DNA of 64,000 bases from Asterias amurensis (lineage: Eukaryota > Echinodermata > Asteroidea > Forcipulatida > Asteriidae), in assembly GCF_032118995.1 (NCBI RefSeq), contig NC_092655.1, positions 11,399,917 through 11,463,916 on the forward strand, given 5' to 3'. Below, one piece after another: positions 10,736 through 21,989 of this stretch. The notes below the pieces were generated by a model. That model worked only from the letters and a program-made list of their open reading frames with translations. It was not told where the DNA came from and made no database searches. Position numbers and translations under genes: made by a program. Positions within the stretch are counted from its first letter, which is position 1; each line of letters starts with the position of its first letter.

Positions 10736-11363
10736 TCATTGGCTTTCTTCTCGTTTCCTCTTGTTGTTCTTGCCTGGAGCTGGTTTTGGTCTTGAAAAAA
10801 ACCCAAACAGCTTTTTGGCGGTGGTTCGGCTGTCTTCCGTTTTGAAATGTTCGTTTAGCTGGGTGGTTGAGTTTTCTCTAGCCTCTGCCAATCGGTTTTC
10901 AATGTCCAACTGAAATTTCTGGTATTGATCAAGGGTAAGTTTAGTGAAGGCTTGACCCATGTAGTGCTTCAAGGTCTTTCCAGTTTGCTTGAAAACTTTC
11001 CTCGTAAGTGAGTCGTTGGTGAGGGTGCGGTGGTCTTGCCTGCGAAGTGATGTAAGTGGGTGGTGTTTTCAATTTGACAGCTTTTGTCAAAGAAACAATC
11101 TGCTTGTCGATGTGCGCCTTGGCTGTTGTGAGTGATCCCACGTTGGCAGCCAGGGACTTTACGAGTTCTAAGTCCGCTGTAGGCAGTTGTTTCTTTGAGG
11201 AGGTTCTGATTTCGGGAATGTTCGTCCTTTTGTCCAGGTCGGCTTTAATGCGGTAGATCAGTGATCTGTTCCCGTAAGGATGCGATTCTGAGCTAGTTGA
11301 TGAGGTTTCCGAAAAATCAGCCGTGTCAAAGGATGAACCCGGTGTCTTTGGCACTTCCAACAC
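10736..11363 (-). pseudogene. Broken coiled-coil protein frame, unrecognised
   Basis: Two overlapping minus-strand frames join through a one-base shift near 10960. The first (11363 down to about 10960) begins MLEVPKTPGSSFDTADFSET and is Ser/Thr-rich, then helical with heptad-like spacing (LELVKSLAANVGSLTTAKAH). The second (down to 10736) continues helical (LDQYQKFQLDIENRLAEARE) and ends in a basic tail, KNNKRKREES. The combined length is about 205 residues. No family is recognised. The start Met and the next ~15 residues lie in the 185-bp direct repeat. It may be the 5' exon of the BEN-like gene next door. Confidence 0.4.
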
Positions 11364-11474
11364 CTCTTGAACTTGGTCTTCTACTTGGTCTTCAGTGGCA
11401 GGGTTAAAAAGGAAACGGCTCTTGCACAGGCTCCTTCTATTTCACTACCTACTTTGTATACGTAGTATTTAGGC
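11291..11474. repeat. 185-bp direct repeat, copy 2
   Basis: Partner of 10057-10241. This copy is continuous with the longer open frame at 10941-11363, so it is probably the original and the other the derived copy. Confidence 0.85.
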
Positions 11475-11751
11475 AACAAGAAACAAGCTTTTGTTTTTTC
11501 TTATAGAACTAGAGCTTTTGCTTGTTATGAAGATGTAAGCAAAAGCCTAGAAAAAGCAATTGCTACTTTTTATAAATTCGGCTCATTGACTTCACATTTT
11601 CAACCAGCACCCAACATAGAAAATAACAACAACAACAACAAACCAAGAGAAAAAACCAATCAGGAATCGTTTTGTATTTCATTGTTCATTTTCCTGTTTT
11701 TGTTTTCTTGAACCAATAATCATGTATCACCAATGACAGGAATATCCTTAC

Positions 11752-11917
11752 CAAATATTGATTTGTACAGGAGAAGTTCCTGGAAGCTCCTTTTTCCCGT
11801 CTTGCCTTTACCACTGAGGTTGTAGCTCAGTGATAGGCAATGGTCAAGGGTATCCTCCAGCATTTTTCGAACGCCCTCAGTAACAGTACGGCCATTAAAG
11901 GCACCAAGATGATAAAT
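11752..11917 (-). CDS. DUF4806-type exon (internal)
   Basis: Minus-strand exon bounded by a CAG acceptor (complement of 11918-11920) and a GTAAGG donor (complement of 11746-11751). It encodes IYHLGAFNGRTVTEGVRKML, then EDTLDHCLSLSYNLSGKGKT, then GKRSFQELLLYKSIF. This parallels exon 6 of the plus-strand gene at 41083-44152 (FVGIGGSSAKDAVQRIL…STLDHQLTLSYNWAGRG). The donor sits at the equivalent place, after the AF/SF-x-L-L helix. DUF4806 (PF16064 as I recall it) has no known biochemical function. No other exon of this gene is recognised. The exon is the first of a 208-bp tandem series. Confidence 0.6.
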
Positions 11918-12237
11918 CTGCAAAGAATGTAATCAAAGAGCAAACGTGATTGAGATTTACAAATATTGATTTGTACAGGAGAAGTTGCTGAAAGCTCCTT
12001 TTACCTGCTAGCCTTTACCACTGAGGTTGTAGCTCAGTGATAGGCAATGGTCAATGGTCTCCTCCAGCATTTTCCGAACGCCCTCAGTAACAGTACGGCC
12101 ATTAAAGGCACCAAGATGATAATTCTGCAAAGAATGTTATCAAAGAGCAAACGTGATTGAGATTTACAAATATTGATTTGTACAGGAGAAGTTGCTGAAA
12201 GCTCCTTTTACCTGCTTGCCTTTACCACTGAGGTTCG
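11753..12237. repeat. 208-bp tandem repeat (2.3 copies) duplicating an exon
   Basis: AAATATTGATTTGTACAGGA recurs at about 11753, 11961 and 12168. Each unit is the DUF4806-type exon plus about 40 bases of flanking intron. The third unit stops abruptly at 12237. This is tandem exon duplication. Confidence 0.9.
11960..12124 (-). pseudogene. Duplicated DUF4806-type exon, decayed
   Basis: The second unit keeps the acceptor and reads NYHLGAFNGRTVTEGVRKML but acquires an amber stop (complement of 12008-12010) right after the SGKG motif. It has also lost a few bases of the KTGKRS segment. The first unit is intact over the same region. Confidence 0.65.
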
Positions 12238-13105
12238 TCCGCCTATTATTGGGAACATTCTTCATCGCTGTGTTCTCATGTAACAGGTAAATTAATTATA
12301 TATTTTGACTGGCTCAGTACGTTCGGATATCTCGCCTCGAAGATCAAATTTTCATTCAGCATTTAACACTTTGTCTTTACAGTCACACACGCAGTGGTAA
12401 CACAGTACATACATGTTACGCACTGCGACTGCGTGCTGACTGCCAGACTGCACTCACTGCCATGCTGCAGAGTTTGTGATGTCCAACTTCCAATCTGCAG
12501 GACCCAGACCTGGGCCCGATTTAAAGATTTGTATTACCTATTTAGTGCTAACCCAGTAAACAGACACCAAAAAATCACCAGTTTCGACCCGTGACTTTTA
12601 GGTATTTTTTAGGTATGGAGTTTGTTGAACCAGTATTTCACGTTACAAACACGTAATTCTTGTTAGATCTGGAGAATAGCTAATTTTCACGTTCTTTTCA
12701 AACGTTTAAATCACCAAATTATGACGTGAACAAAGTGACGTTCTTCCAGGAGGTGGAAGGAACTAGTGACAATTGCGTTATATTTACGTTTTTTGATCTT
12801 CTGTATTTCACGCGAGTGAAACACGTGATTTGTTGGTATCAACAAAAGGAGATTATTTTGTTCCATACAAACCAACTTTTCTCGTTTCAAAATCACCTCC
12901 TATTAACTGGTGAAGATTACGTTATTTGAACTTACAGCACACTAGGGTATTTCACGAGCGTAAAACACGTGAATGTTCGGTGACGGGAATAGGTTATTAT
13001 CCCGTTCATGAAATACCAGTAACTCTGGTTTTGTAATTACTTAAATGACCGGTGAAATATACGCCTCCTTCACTGCAAATTTACTTAGTAAACTCACCGA
13101 TTTAA

Positions 13106-14430
13106 ATAACGTGATTAATTAGTGTCAAAATGAGGTGATAATTTAGATGATGAAACACCAATAGTTCTCGTCTTACAGAAACTCCAAAATCACTAGTTAA
13201 GATTACGTGATTTTCACCAAATGCGCACTAACACATCATACGGTTGTAAAACACGTGATTCTTTGGTGTCGAAATGAGGTGATAATTGAGTTGATGAAAC
13301 ATCAATAATTCTCGTCTTACAGAAACTACAAAATCACCAGTTAACACTACGTGATTTTCACCAAATGCACACCAACACACCATACGGGTGCAAAACACGT
13401 GATTATTTAGTGTCAAAATGAGGTGATAATTTTGTTGCTGAAACACCAATAACTTGTCTTACAGAAACTACAAAATCACCAGTTAAGATTACGTGATTTT
13501 TACTAAATGCACACCAACACATCTTACGGGTGTAAAACACGTGATTATTTAGTGTCAAAATGAGGTGATAAAGTAGTTGATGAAACACCAATAATTCTCG
13601 TCTATACAGAAACTCCAAAATCACTAGTTAAGATTACGTGATTTTCACCAAATACGCACTAACACATACGGTTGTAAAACACGTGATTATTTAGTGTCAA
13701 AATGACGTGATAATTTAGTTGATGAATCACCAATATTTCTCGTCTTACAGAAACTACAAAATCACCAGTTAAGATTACGGGATTTTCACCAAATGCACAC
13801 CAACGCATCAAACGGGTGCAAAACACATGATTATTTAGTGTCAAAATGAGGTGATAATTTTGTTGCTGAAACACCAATAATTCTCGTCTTACAGAAACTA
13901 CAAAATCACCAGTTAACACTACGTGATTTTCACTAAATGCACACCAACACATCTTAGATATGATTATTTATAGTGTCAAAATGATGTGATAAATAAGTTG
14001 ATAAAACACCAATCATTCTCGTCTTACAGAAACTACAAAATCACTAGTAAATTACGTGATTTTCACTAAATGCACACCAACGCATCATACGGGTGTAAAA
14101 CACGTGATTATTTAGTGTCAAAATGAGGTGATAAACTAGTTCATTCAACACCAAATATTCTTGTCTTACAAAAACTACAAAATCACGTGTTAAGATAACG
14201 TGATTTTCACTAAATACACACCAACACATCATACGGGTAATAAACACTTGGTTATTTAGTGTAAAAATGAAGTGCTGATTTAGTTGATGAAACACCAATA
14301 ATTCTAGGTTAACAAAATCACATGGGTAAGATTATGTGATTTTCACTAAATGCACACCAACTCATCTTACGGATGTAGAAAAAACGTGGTTATTTGGTGT
14401 CAAAATGAGGTGATAATGTACGTAGTCCAC
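13106..14430. repeat. 143-bp tandem array, about 9 copies (left subterminal array)
   Basis: The AAAACACGTGATTATTTAGTG landmark recurs with spacing 142-144 (about 13253, 13397, 13539, 13681, 13825, then degraded copies at about 14102, 14246, 14384). Each unit also contains AGGTGATAA and ACGTGATTTTCAC, so it is full of GTGATT/AATCAC words in both orientations. Looser relatives of the motif extend left to about 12600. Apparent minus-strand proteins here are by-products of the period and are not genes. Confidence 0.92.
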
Positions 14431-15009
14431 CACACTTGAGAAACACCTTTAACAATTAGGACTACAGTCTTCCGATGTTCACGTTCACGTTTATGCAGCT
14501 AAACCTCCCTATAGTGTGCTGTGTACGGTGCCAGGTTCCCTCCCACAACGATCGATCACACACCGGTCGAGATGTCCCCTCTGTATTATGTTGTGTGGAG
14601 CAGACATTCCGCACGCTGTATACCATACATAAGAAGGCTTGGCTAGACTCCAACTCCGAACCGGTGTTCATGAGCCGGGTGAATTGCTGTACACAGCGTG
14701 GCATGCGTCCACGGATTTATGTGCTATATACAGCCTTGGATTTAGGCTACTTGCATCGACAACTTTTGCCGATAGAGGATGCGGGGCAAAGTTCATTAGA
14801 TTTTTTTGTCTCAATCGGATCTTTGTTCGGCTCTGTAATGCATTTCTGTGAACTTCACTTCCTGTTTTCCAATGTTTTTCACTATTTGAAAATTGTGTGC
14901 ATTATTTCCTTCGCCGTCCTCAAATTATGTGGGCTAGTGAAAAACTTCCATATAGGGCCTACAAATTTAATTGGCCAAATTTTTCAACAATTAAAAGTTG
15001 TTGAATTTT

Positions 15010-17050
15010 GACATTTAATTGGTCCTTTGCTTGTAAAATGTTAACGCAACAAAAGAATCTTTTTTGTTTGAGATGTCGCGTCAACTATCTGAACTCAGTA
15101 TGAAAAGCTTACTTCCATAATCAAAATTTAAAACACTGTTCAATTTTTTTTTTTTGAATTTTGACATACCAGTAGCTGTGGTCAACTGAAACTAAAGTAC
15201 AAATGCGTAGGCTTTTTGCTGGTAAAAATGTTTAACGCAACAAACATATCGTCCCACATTTTTATTGAGATGTCGTGTCAACTATCTGAACTCAGTATGA
15301 AAAGCATATTAAAGATTTCATTAACAAAATTTTAAAAAGTTATCTCAAAAATTGTTGAATTGTTCAATTCTGGAAACTGTACAAATTGAAGCTTTTTGCT
15401 TGTAAAATGTAAACGCAACAAAAGAATCGTCCCAAATTTGGTTTGAGATGTCGCGTCAACTATCTGAACTTAGTCTGAAAAGCTAAATGCCATAAACAAA
15501 ATTGAAAAAGAGTTATCTTAAAAATTTTTGAATTTTGACATTTTTGGTCAATTCTGGAAATTCTATAGCTTTTTGCTTGTAAAATGTAAACGCAACAAAA
15601 GAATCGTCCAAAATTTTGTTTGATATGTCGCATCAACTATCTGAACTCAGTCTGAAAAGCTAATTGCCATTAACAAAATTGAAAAAGAGTTATCTCAAAA
15701 ATTGTTGAATTTTGACATTTTTTGGTCAAATCTGGCAACTTTTACAAATGTACAGCCTTTTGCTTGTAAAATGTTATCGCAACAAAATAATCGTCCCTAA
15801 TTTTGTTTGAGATGTCGCGTCAACTATCTAAACTCAGTCTGAAAGTATATTTCCAGAAACAAGATAGAAAAAAAGTTATCTCAGAAATTGTTGAATTTTG
15901 ACATTAATTCAATTGGTCGAAACTGTAAGTACAAGTTGTAGCTTTTTGCTTGTAAAATGTAAACGCAACAAAAGAATCGTCCCAAATTTGGTTTGAGATG
16001 TCGCGTCAACTATCTGAACTTAGTCTGAAAAGCTAAATGCCATAAACAAAATTGAAAAAGAGTTATCTTAAAAAATTTTGAATTTTGACATTTTTGGTCA
16101 ATTCTGGAAATTCTATAGCTTTTTGCTTGTAAAATGTAAACGCAACAAAAGAATTGCCAAAATTTTGTTTGATATGTCGCGTCAACTATCTGAACTCAGT
16201 CTGAAAAGCTAATTGCCATTAACAAAATTGAAAAAGAGTTATCTCAAAAATTGTTGAATTTTGACATTTTTGGTCAACTCTGGAAACTCTAAACACAAAT
16301 GTACAGCCTGTTGCTTGTAAAATGTTATTGCAACAAAAGAATCGTCCCTAATTTTGTTTGAGATGTCGCGTCAACTATCTAAACTCAGTCTGAAAAGTAT
16401 ATTTCCAGAAACAAGATTGAAAAAAGTTATCTCAAAAATTGTTGAATTTTGACATTAATTTAATTGGTCGACTACTACTGTAGTACAAATTGTAGCTTTT
16501 TGCTTGTAAAATGTAAACGCAACAAAAGAATCGTCCCAAATTTGGTTTGAGATGTCGCATCAACTATCTGAACTCAGTCTAAAAAGCTAGTTGGCTTTTA
16601 CAAAATAGAAAAAGAGTTACCTCAAAAATTGTTGAATTTTGACATTTGGTCAATTCTAGAAACTCCTTTTGCTTGTAAAAGGTTAACGCAACAACAGAAT
16701 AGTCCCAAATTTTGTTTGAGATGTCGCGTCAACTATCTGCACTAAGTCTGAAAAGCATATTGCCATTAACAAAATTGAAAAAAAGAGATCTCAAAAAGTT
16801 GTTGAATTTTGACATTTTTATCAATTCTGGAAACTTGACAAGTTTAAAATGTGTAGCCTTTTGCTTGTAAAATGTAAAAGCAACAAAAGAATCATCCCAA
16901 TTTTGTTTGAGATGTCGCGTCAACAATCTTAACTCAGTCTGAAAGCATTATTTCCATAAACAAAATTGAAAAAAAGGTTATCTCAAATAGTGTTTAGTTT
17001 GATATTTTTGGGCAAAAATTCACCTGTTAGGCCTACAATTTGCCATAAAC
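15010..17050. repeat. ~180-bp satellite, about 12 copies, with a 550-bp higher-order unit
   Basis: The phrase GCTTTTTGCTTGTAAAATGT, then AACGCAACAAAAGAATCG, then GAGATGTCGCGTCAACTATC recurs at about 15041, 15231, 15411, 15588, 15775, 15961, 16138, 16324, 16515, 16683 and 16875. Three successive units (from about 15411) repeat almost exactly as a trimer 550 bases later (from about 15961). The next unit at 16515 starts the same cycle. That is a genuine higher-order repeat. Confidence 0.92.
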
Positions 17051-18480
17051 AAAAAGAGTAAAAAAATACATCCATCTTCCCAAATTAATGTTGAATGTCC
17101 ATTCATTAACAATGTATACTTCTAAAAACCCTTAAAAAGTATAAAACTTCTAACATTCATACATTCTTGTGAATAATTGTATCACTTGTTTTTTTCTCTT
17201 CCTTAATACTTTATTCTCAAGTGATTAAGGGGGGGGGGGGTCGATGCCTGCCGTTTTGCGCCCTCTCGTGAATGCACAATGGGGTGTGATCGTTTGTTTG
17301 TTTCTGCCCGTATACTTCATGTTTAAAGGTCGTTCAAGGATTAATACACTTGTGCTCCAGCACCTACTACACGTTCCATTGTTTTAGCTCACGCGCAGTG
17401 CGCGCGGGGTTCGATGACCTTTCACCTCACCGACCAACCGTCAACAGGTATGTTCACTAATTCAAACTCTCTCACTCTGAAATCTAAGATTTTTATTAAT
17501 CTATCTTTATTTATTGCTTTAAAATGTACTCAAAGTAGCAGCAATTGTCTCCTGATTACTCTGGGTGTATTTTTGGTAAATACCATTTCAATACAAAGAG
17601 GGATCTGACGGATACAAATATATTTGTCTTCAAATTTTCGTACACTATGAACATGCACGTACCGTCGTCCTATTAAAATAACGGTCCATCTGTGTGTATG
17701 GATGGGCACTGGGCAGCTGGCATTAATGTGTGGCTGTTGCGAGATAAACATTACTAATAGTGCATAAAATCCATTCATCGTCTTATTGTTACTTTCTCAG
17801 TCTAGAGTAATAGTTTTACTAGATAGATGGACAATGGCCGTGGGTCAACATGTTCAAGGACTCAGTCTAGGTCACTCAACTCAAGGACTCAATCCAAGTC
17901 AATTAAATTATTGAATTAATTTTAATCATTCATTGGATGGTTGTGTTTTTCATGCTCTGTTTTGGATTTAGCTGGGTGCATTGTTAATTAATGATTATTC
18001 ATTATTGATTTTGACCAGGTAGTTTGTTTATTGTTTAGCCATGGAGGAATATTATTATTCCTCCACTAGCCAGTGGTAGCTTGGCATTAAAGAGGAATAA
18101 AGGGGCCCTGTAGTGTATGTCCACTACTGCCATGACTCACTGTATAGTTTTTTTGCCTTCTTGTCCAGTAAGTTTAGTGTGATGCTCTTCCGTGACAATG
18201 GCAAAGTCAGGCCTGGAATGGAAAAGCCGGTCATTGAAGTGTGATGCCAAGACATCATTGCAGAGCCTCGTCATGCTATACGATCTATTTCTACCTCCAC
18301 CATGATACGATCATTATCAGTAAGTAAACACTGTTAATTACGGTTATTAATTCTAGGCCTGCGCTAAACGTCCCTCTGTTGCCTTGTCAAACTCCAATGA
18401 TTTTTGCAGGACAAAAGTTGGGCAATCAAAATGAATCAGTGACAAAATGTCAAATTACTGAGTCAGTTCACCACACGTAA
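17051..18480. other. Interior of 9.4-kb element, no supported gene
   Basis: A GC-richer patch at 17255-17450 ends in a plausible donor (CAACAG then GTATGT), and another possible donor lies at about 18320. Neither is attached to a recognisable coding sequence. A 10-base G-run lies at about 17230. Confidence 0.35.
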
Positions 18481-18489
18481 TTCAAAACG

Positions 18490-18574
18490 ATGACTAGCTG
18501 TGACAAAATAATGGCAAAATTCATAATTATATTGTTTTCCATCGTCAGTTTTGGCCTTTTTATTACTATCGTTG
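18490..18574 (+). CDS. Candidate first exon encoding a signal anchor
   Basis: ATG in the context AAAACGATGA opens 28 codons, MTSCDKIMAKFIIILFSIVS and then FGLFITIV. They end at a consensus GTGAGT donor with phase 1. The hydrophobic stretch from about residue 9 to 28 would be an N-terminal membrane anchor. AADAC-type hydrolases start with such an anchor, and the hydrolase terminal exon lies 6.6 kb downstream on the same strand. However, no intervening exons were found and the exon sits inside the 9.4-kb transposon. It may belong to that gene, to a captured fragment, or to nothing. Confidence 0.25.
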
Positions 18575-19160
18575 GTGAGTGTGGTGTTCATTGTTGTTTC
18601 TTTAGAATGGCACAAAAACCATATTTAGCTTATTTCTGAAATCTGTAGACTATACAATAATTATTGTTTAATCCAGTCAGAATGTGTTTTCCATCAAATC
18701 CAGGAATAGGCCTTCTCCCCCCAGCTATGGAAAACCTTGATTAGATAAGGCACATCAAATTTTCTCAAAAACTTTTCGCATGAGTATTTCCAGTTAGCAC
18801 CGACCCACTGAGAATTTAAGTCCATTCAACGCGGCAAAAGGATGACATTTGTCACTGCGTTGTTCAACTACCGTAGCTTAAATAAAAAGTTTGCACTTTT
18901 GTCGTATTTAATCCAATAAAAATGAGATAAATTTACATGCATAGTTTTTTTCCCCCATATTTCAAGTGGCAAGAGAACTTCCCATACAACTGGCGAAGAC
19001 GAAAGCTGCAAAGCTTCAGCCAGTGACTTTGAGCGTACTAGAACAACAGGAGACAAGTGAAGAAAAGGACTAAGAGTACTTCGACTTGAGTAATCTTATG
19101 ACACCAGTTTGTATTATAACAGACATCTCTTGCAAAGATGTTGTCCGTTTGATCATCTAA

Positions 19161-19512
19161 AGTGACCTGACACTGTTGGTAATTACTCAAAATGATTGTT
19201 TGCATAAAAACTTACTTGGTAACGAGTGATGGAGAGCTTTTGATTTATAAAACATTGTTAGAAACGGCTCAAAACAGCTCAATCTGCAGTTACATATTAT
19301 AAAAAAGAGTGTAACTTATCACTCTAAATTAATTATGCATGTGAAAGCACACGAAGTAATGCACTTAGGGTGTTATTTCTTTGCTTATTCTCTGGAAAAT
19401 TTGATGACCAATTAAGCCCAAATGGTCACATTATTTGTTATTGTATGCATATTTTGGGATACACCACGTAAGATAACTGGTCTGTGACAATTACCAAACG
19501 TGTCGAGTGCCT
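19161..19512 (+). mobile_element. Family A MITE, near complete
   Basis: Starts after CTAA (degraded TTAA) with AGTGACCTGACACTGTTGGT and ends GTGTCGAGTGCCT followed by TTAA (19513-19516). The internal boxes are in family order: TTACTTGGTAACGAGTGATGG, ATTTGATGACCAATTAAGCC, ATTTTGGGATACACCACG. It is nested inside the 9.4-kb element. Confidence 0.85.
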
Positions 19513-19654
19513 TTAATGTTTATACTTCCCACAAAAACCTCGCCCTTGCAGTAAGCTAATTAACGCAAAGAGGCTTGGTATGAAAATAATCCTCCTTCTG
19601 CTCAACAAAAAAGGGGGTCAAACCAGCAACAAACAATTTGCATACTATTTTGCC

Positions 19655-19730
19655 TTGTAACCTATTTCTGCTAACCTTTGCTAAGAAAGAATTTGTGTGT
19701 GCTCAAAGGCTTCATGCAAACTGGGCCCGA
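19655..19730 (+). mobile_element. GGGCCC-type MITE (family D), right-end fragment
   Basis: Shows the TTTCTGCTAACCTTTGCTAAG box followed by AACTGGGCCCGA. This is the degraded end of the MITE whose fuller copy is at 46376-46556. Confidence 0.5.
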
Positions 19731-20186
19731 ACTTCTACTTAATTATCATAAGCACATTATTACCAATGTTGAGTGGTTTGGTAACACTAGCGTTTACTAT
19801 TAAATTAGGATTCAAAACTTTGCATGGTGGAGACACGACGTACAAAGGTTTGTGGTAACACTATGTAATCATAATCTCTAAATTATTTGGGGTGGTTCTG
19901 AAAACCATTAAATTTCTAGTTGTCCAAGAACATAATTATTTTGTAAAACAAAGTACAGGTTAAAACCTAAACATTTTTTTTTTTAAACAAGCTAATCATG
20001 GTCGGTATGACTTGGTCATTCCGTATACAATCAATCAATGTAGGTACTGGTCACCTCAAATTTCTAGTACTCGTCATAAAGGTCAACCCAAACTCCAAGT
20101 CATTTCAGAATGATGGCCTGTCCAAGTTCTGGTTATACTTGAGTGCACAAGATTCGTGTCATTTTATGTGTGGTTATTGATAAAAA

Positions 20187-20362
20187 AAAAACAGATCTGA
20201 AATTTGGTATTCCACCAGTGATGACCAAGTCATATGGTGAATGCAGCTTTGCTCACACTGCCTCAACTTTGTGGAACGAACTCCCAGAACAACTAAAAAA
20301 CATTTAATGTATTGTTAAATTTAAGATTGCTCTAAAGATGCACTTATTTTACATTTAATTTA
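20187..20362 (+). mobile_element. CR1/L2-like retrotransposon 3' fragment
   Basis: Translation gives KFGIPPVMTKSYGECSFAHT and ASTLWNELPEQLKN, then after a stop IVKFKIALKMHLF. This is the typical C-terminus of CR1/L2-type ORF2 (…WNxLPxxLRx…FKxxLKTHLF). Only the last ~55 codons are left, with one stop. Confidence 0.65.
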
Positions 20363-21190
20363 TCCATTTCGTTTGTTACCCAGTACATGTTTTCTTTGTA
20401 TTCTCTCTACAGGTTATTTTTCAAAACAAAATAAATCATATTCTGCTGATAAAATTAGATTCAATTTGCAGACCCTGATTAATATTGTTTTGACTCCATA
20501 TTGGGGAGTTATCCTTTAGCAACAATGAATTTACCGATAGTAAGAGAATGTTTATTGCACTTTTAAGAGAATGTTTTGCAAGGTTTAAAACTTGGTTGAG
20601 ACAAACAAATTATCGGGATTTTTTTGCTTTTTTTTGGTTTAAGTCTAAGACGATTTTTGGAGAGTCACAGAAATGGAAAAATATTTGCATGGCTACAATC
20701 ATGTAGTTTTAATTAAGTTTGTTGTTGCTAAATGATAATGTGACAATCGGAATTCGATAAAAAGTATTGAATTGCACATTTGTTTACAACAATGGATGAA
20801 TTAGTAACATGAGAGACCTTTCAGTTGGATTTTTTGTTTGTTTAGGGTAAGTCACTATAACAGTTTTTTTGGAAACAAATAAGCTATTGAAAAGTCGGTT
20901 AGGAAGTTGCCGTTCTCTCTGGTAATATTTGTCTTCGTTTAAAATCTTGGATGTTGATGTTATTATCCCTGCAGATTCTCACGGGTGTACTTTTTTTGTT
21001 TCAACATTTAACTCATTTAAGTATTTGAAATTCTAGAAATAAATTTTATTTTTGAGATTTAATAGTTTTGCATCTCGTTACAAGTTATGTGTTAACTTTT
21101 TGTGAGCAATTTAAGTGTGAAACAAATTAAAACTTTATGTTAAGTTGATATGGAAGTTATTACTGTGTGTTTTGAATGTACTCTATATTT
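20363..21190. other. Interior of 9.4-kb element, no supported gene
   Basis: AT-rich sequence with homopolymer T runs. I see no exon, RNA or repeat structure before the right subterminal array. Confidence 0.4.
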
Positions 21191-21203
21191 TTTGTAACAG
21201 GTC

Positions 21204-21987
21204 AAGAACGTGAATTATTCGGTATGCAAAAAGGGGTTTCTAGTACCGGTTAAGAACGTGATTATTGGGTATGCAAAAAAAGGGTTTCTACAACGGGTTA
21301 AGAACGTGATTATTAGGTGTGCAAAAAAGGGGTGTCGACAACCAGTTAATAACGTGATTATTGGGTGTCCAAAAAGGGGTTTCAACAACGGGTTAAGAAC
21401 GTGATTATTAGGTGTCCAAAAAGGGGTTTCAACAACGGGTTAAGAACGTGATTATTAGGTGTGCAAAAAGGGAGTTCGTATGACGGGATAATCACGTCAC
21501 TTTTGGGTATTCAAAAAGGGGTTCCTACAACCAGTTAATAACGTGATTATTAGGTATGCACAAAGGAGTTCATATTACGGGATCATCACGTTATTATTAA
21601 GTATGAAAATACGATATTTTCAAACAGAACAAGACCGTGATTATCAGGTGTCCAAAACACGTCGATAAACTACTGGCAAATAACGTGATTATATAAGGAA
21701 ATTTCCGGTGTATCTTCAACGAGATTTTCCCGTGTTGCAAAAACACGTGTTTGTATAGCGGGTATTTTACGTGATTTTCCAGATCGGATTGTACGTGTTT
21801 TAGGATCGGACTGGTAACGTAATTATGAAAGTGAAAATCAAGTGACATTCACGTGCAGGGTAAACGTGAATGTTACGGACAAACGCATTAACGCCTATCA
21901 CGTGGGTTTTACGTGTTTCAAACACGTAATTCACACCAAACCAATTCTTGAAATTCGCGTGTCTCTCACGCTCTTTTGTTTACTGGG
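21204..21987. repeat. Right subterminal array, 47-48-bp units then dispersed motif
   Basis: AAGAACGTGATTATT recurs at about 21204, 21252, 21300, 21348, 21395 and 21442 (spacing 47-48). It is followed to 21960 by irregular words such as CACGTG, AACGTGATTAT and TTTACGTGTTTCAAACACG. These are the same ACGTGATT words that fill the left array at 12600-14430, so both ends of the 9.4-kb element carry one motif family. Confidence 0.88.
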
Positions 21988-21989
21988 AA

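Larger units (their letters stand above)
12552..21987. mobile_element. 9.4-kb non-autonomous DNA transposon, CCCAGTAAACA ends
   Basis: The left end CCCAGTAAACAGACACC (12552) and the right end, read inverted, CCCAGTAAACAAAAGAG (21987) form a short terminal inverted repeat. A 2-bp duplication flanks it: AA at 12550-12551 and AA at 21988-21989. Long subterminal arrays rich in CACGTGATT/AACGTGATTATT motifs lie just inside each end (about 12600-14430 and 21204-21987). The interior has a 180-bp satellite, a family A MITE, an RT fragment and no recognisable transposase. The termini match the 36398-46986 element in the first bases (CCCARYAAACA), suggesting mobilisation by the same enzyme type. The short TIR makes this an inference resting on four concordant features. 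Confidence 0.7.

Noticed and set aside
13228-14298. Several 70-100-codon minus-strand frames repeating an NYHLILTLNNHVF-like motif
   Set aside because: They are translations of the 143-bp tandem array. The period is not a multiple of three, so no frame persists across units.
14475-15011. 178-codon plus-strand frame between two arrays
   Set aside because: It has no recognisable domain, an overlapping antisense frame of similar length, and runs into the satellite. There are no supporting signals.
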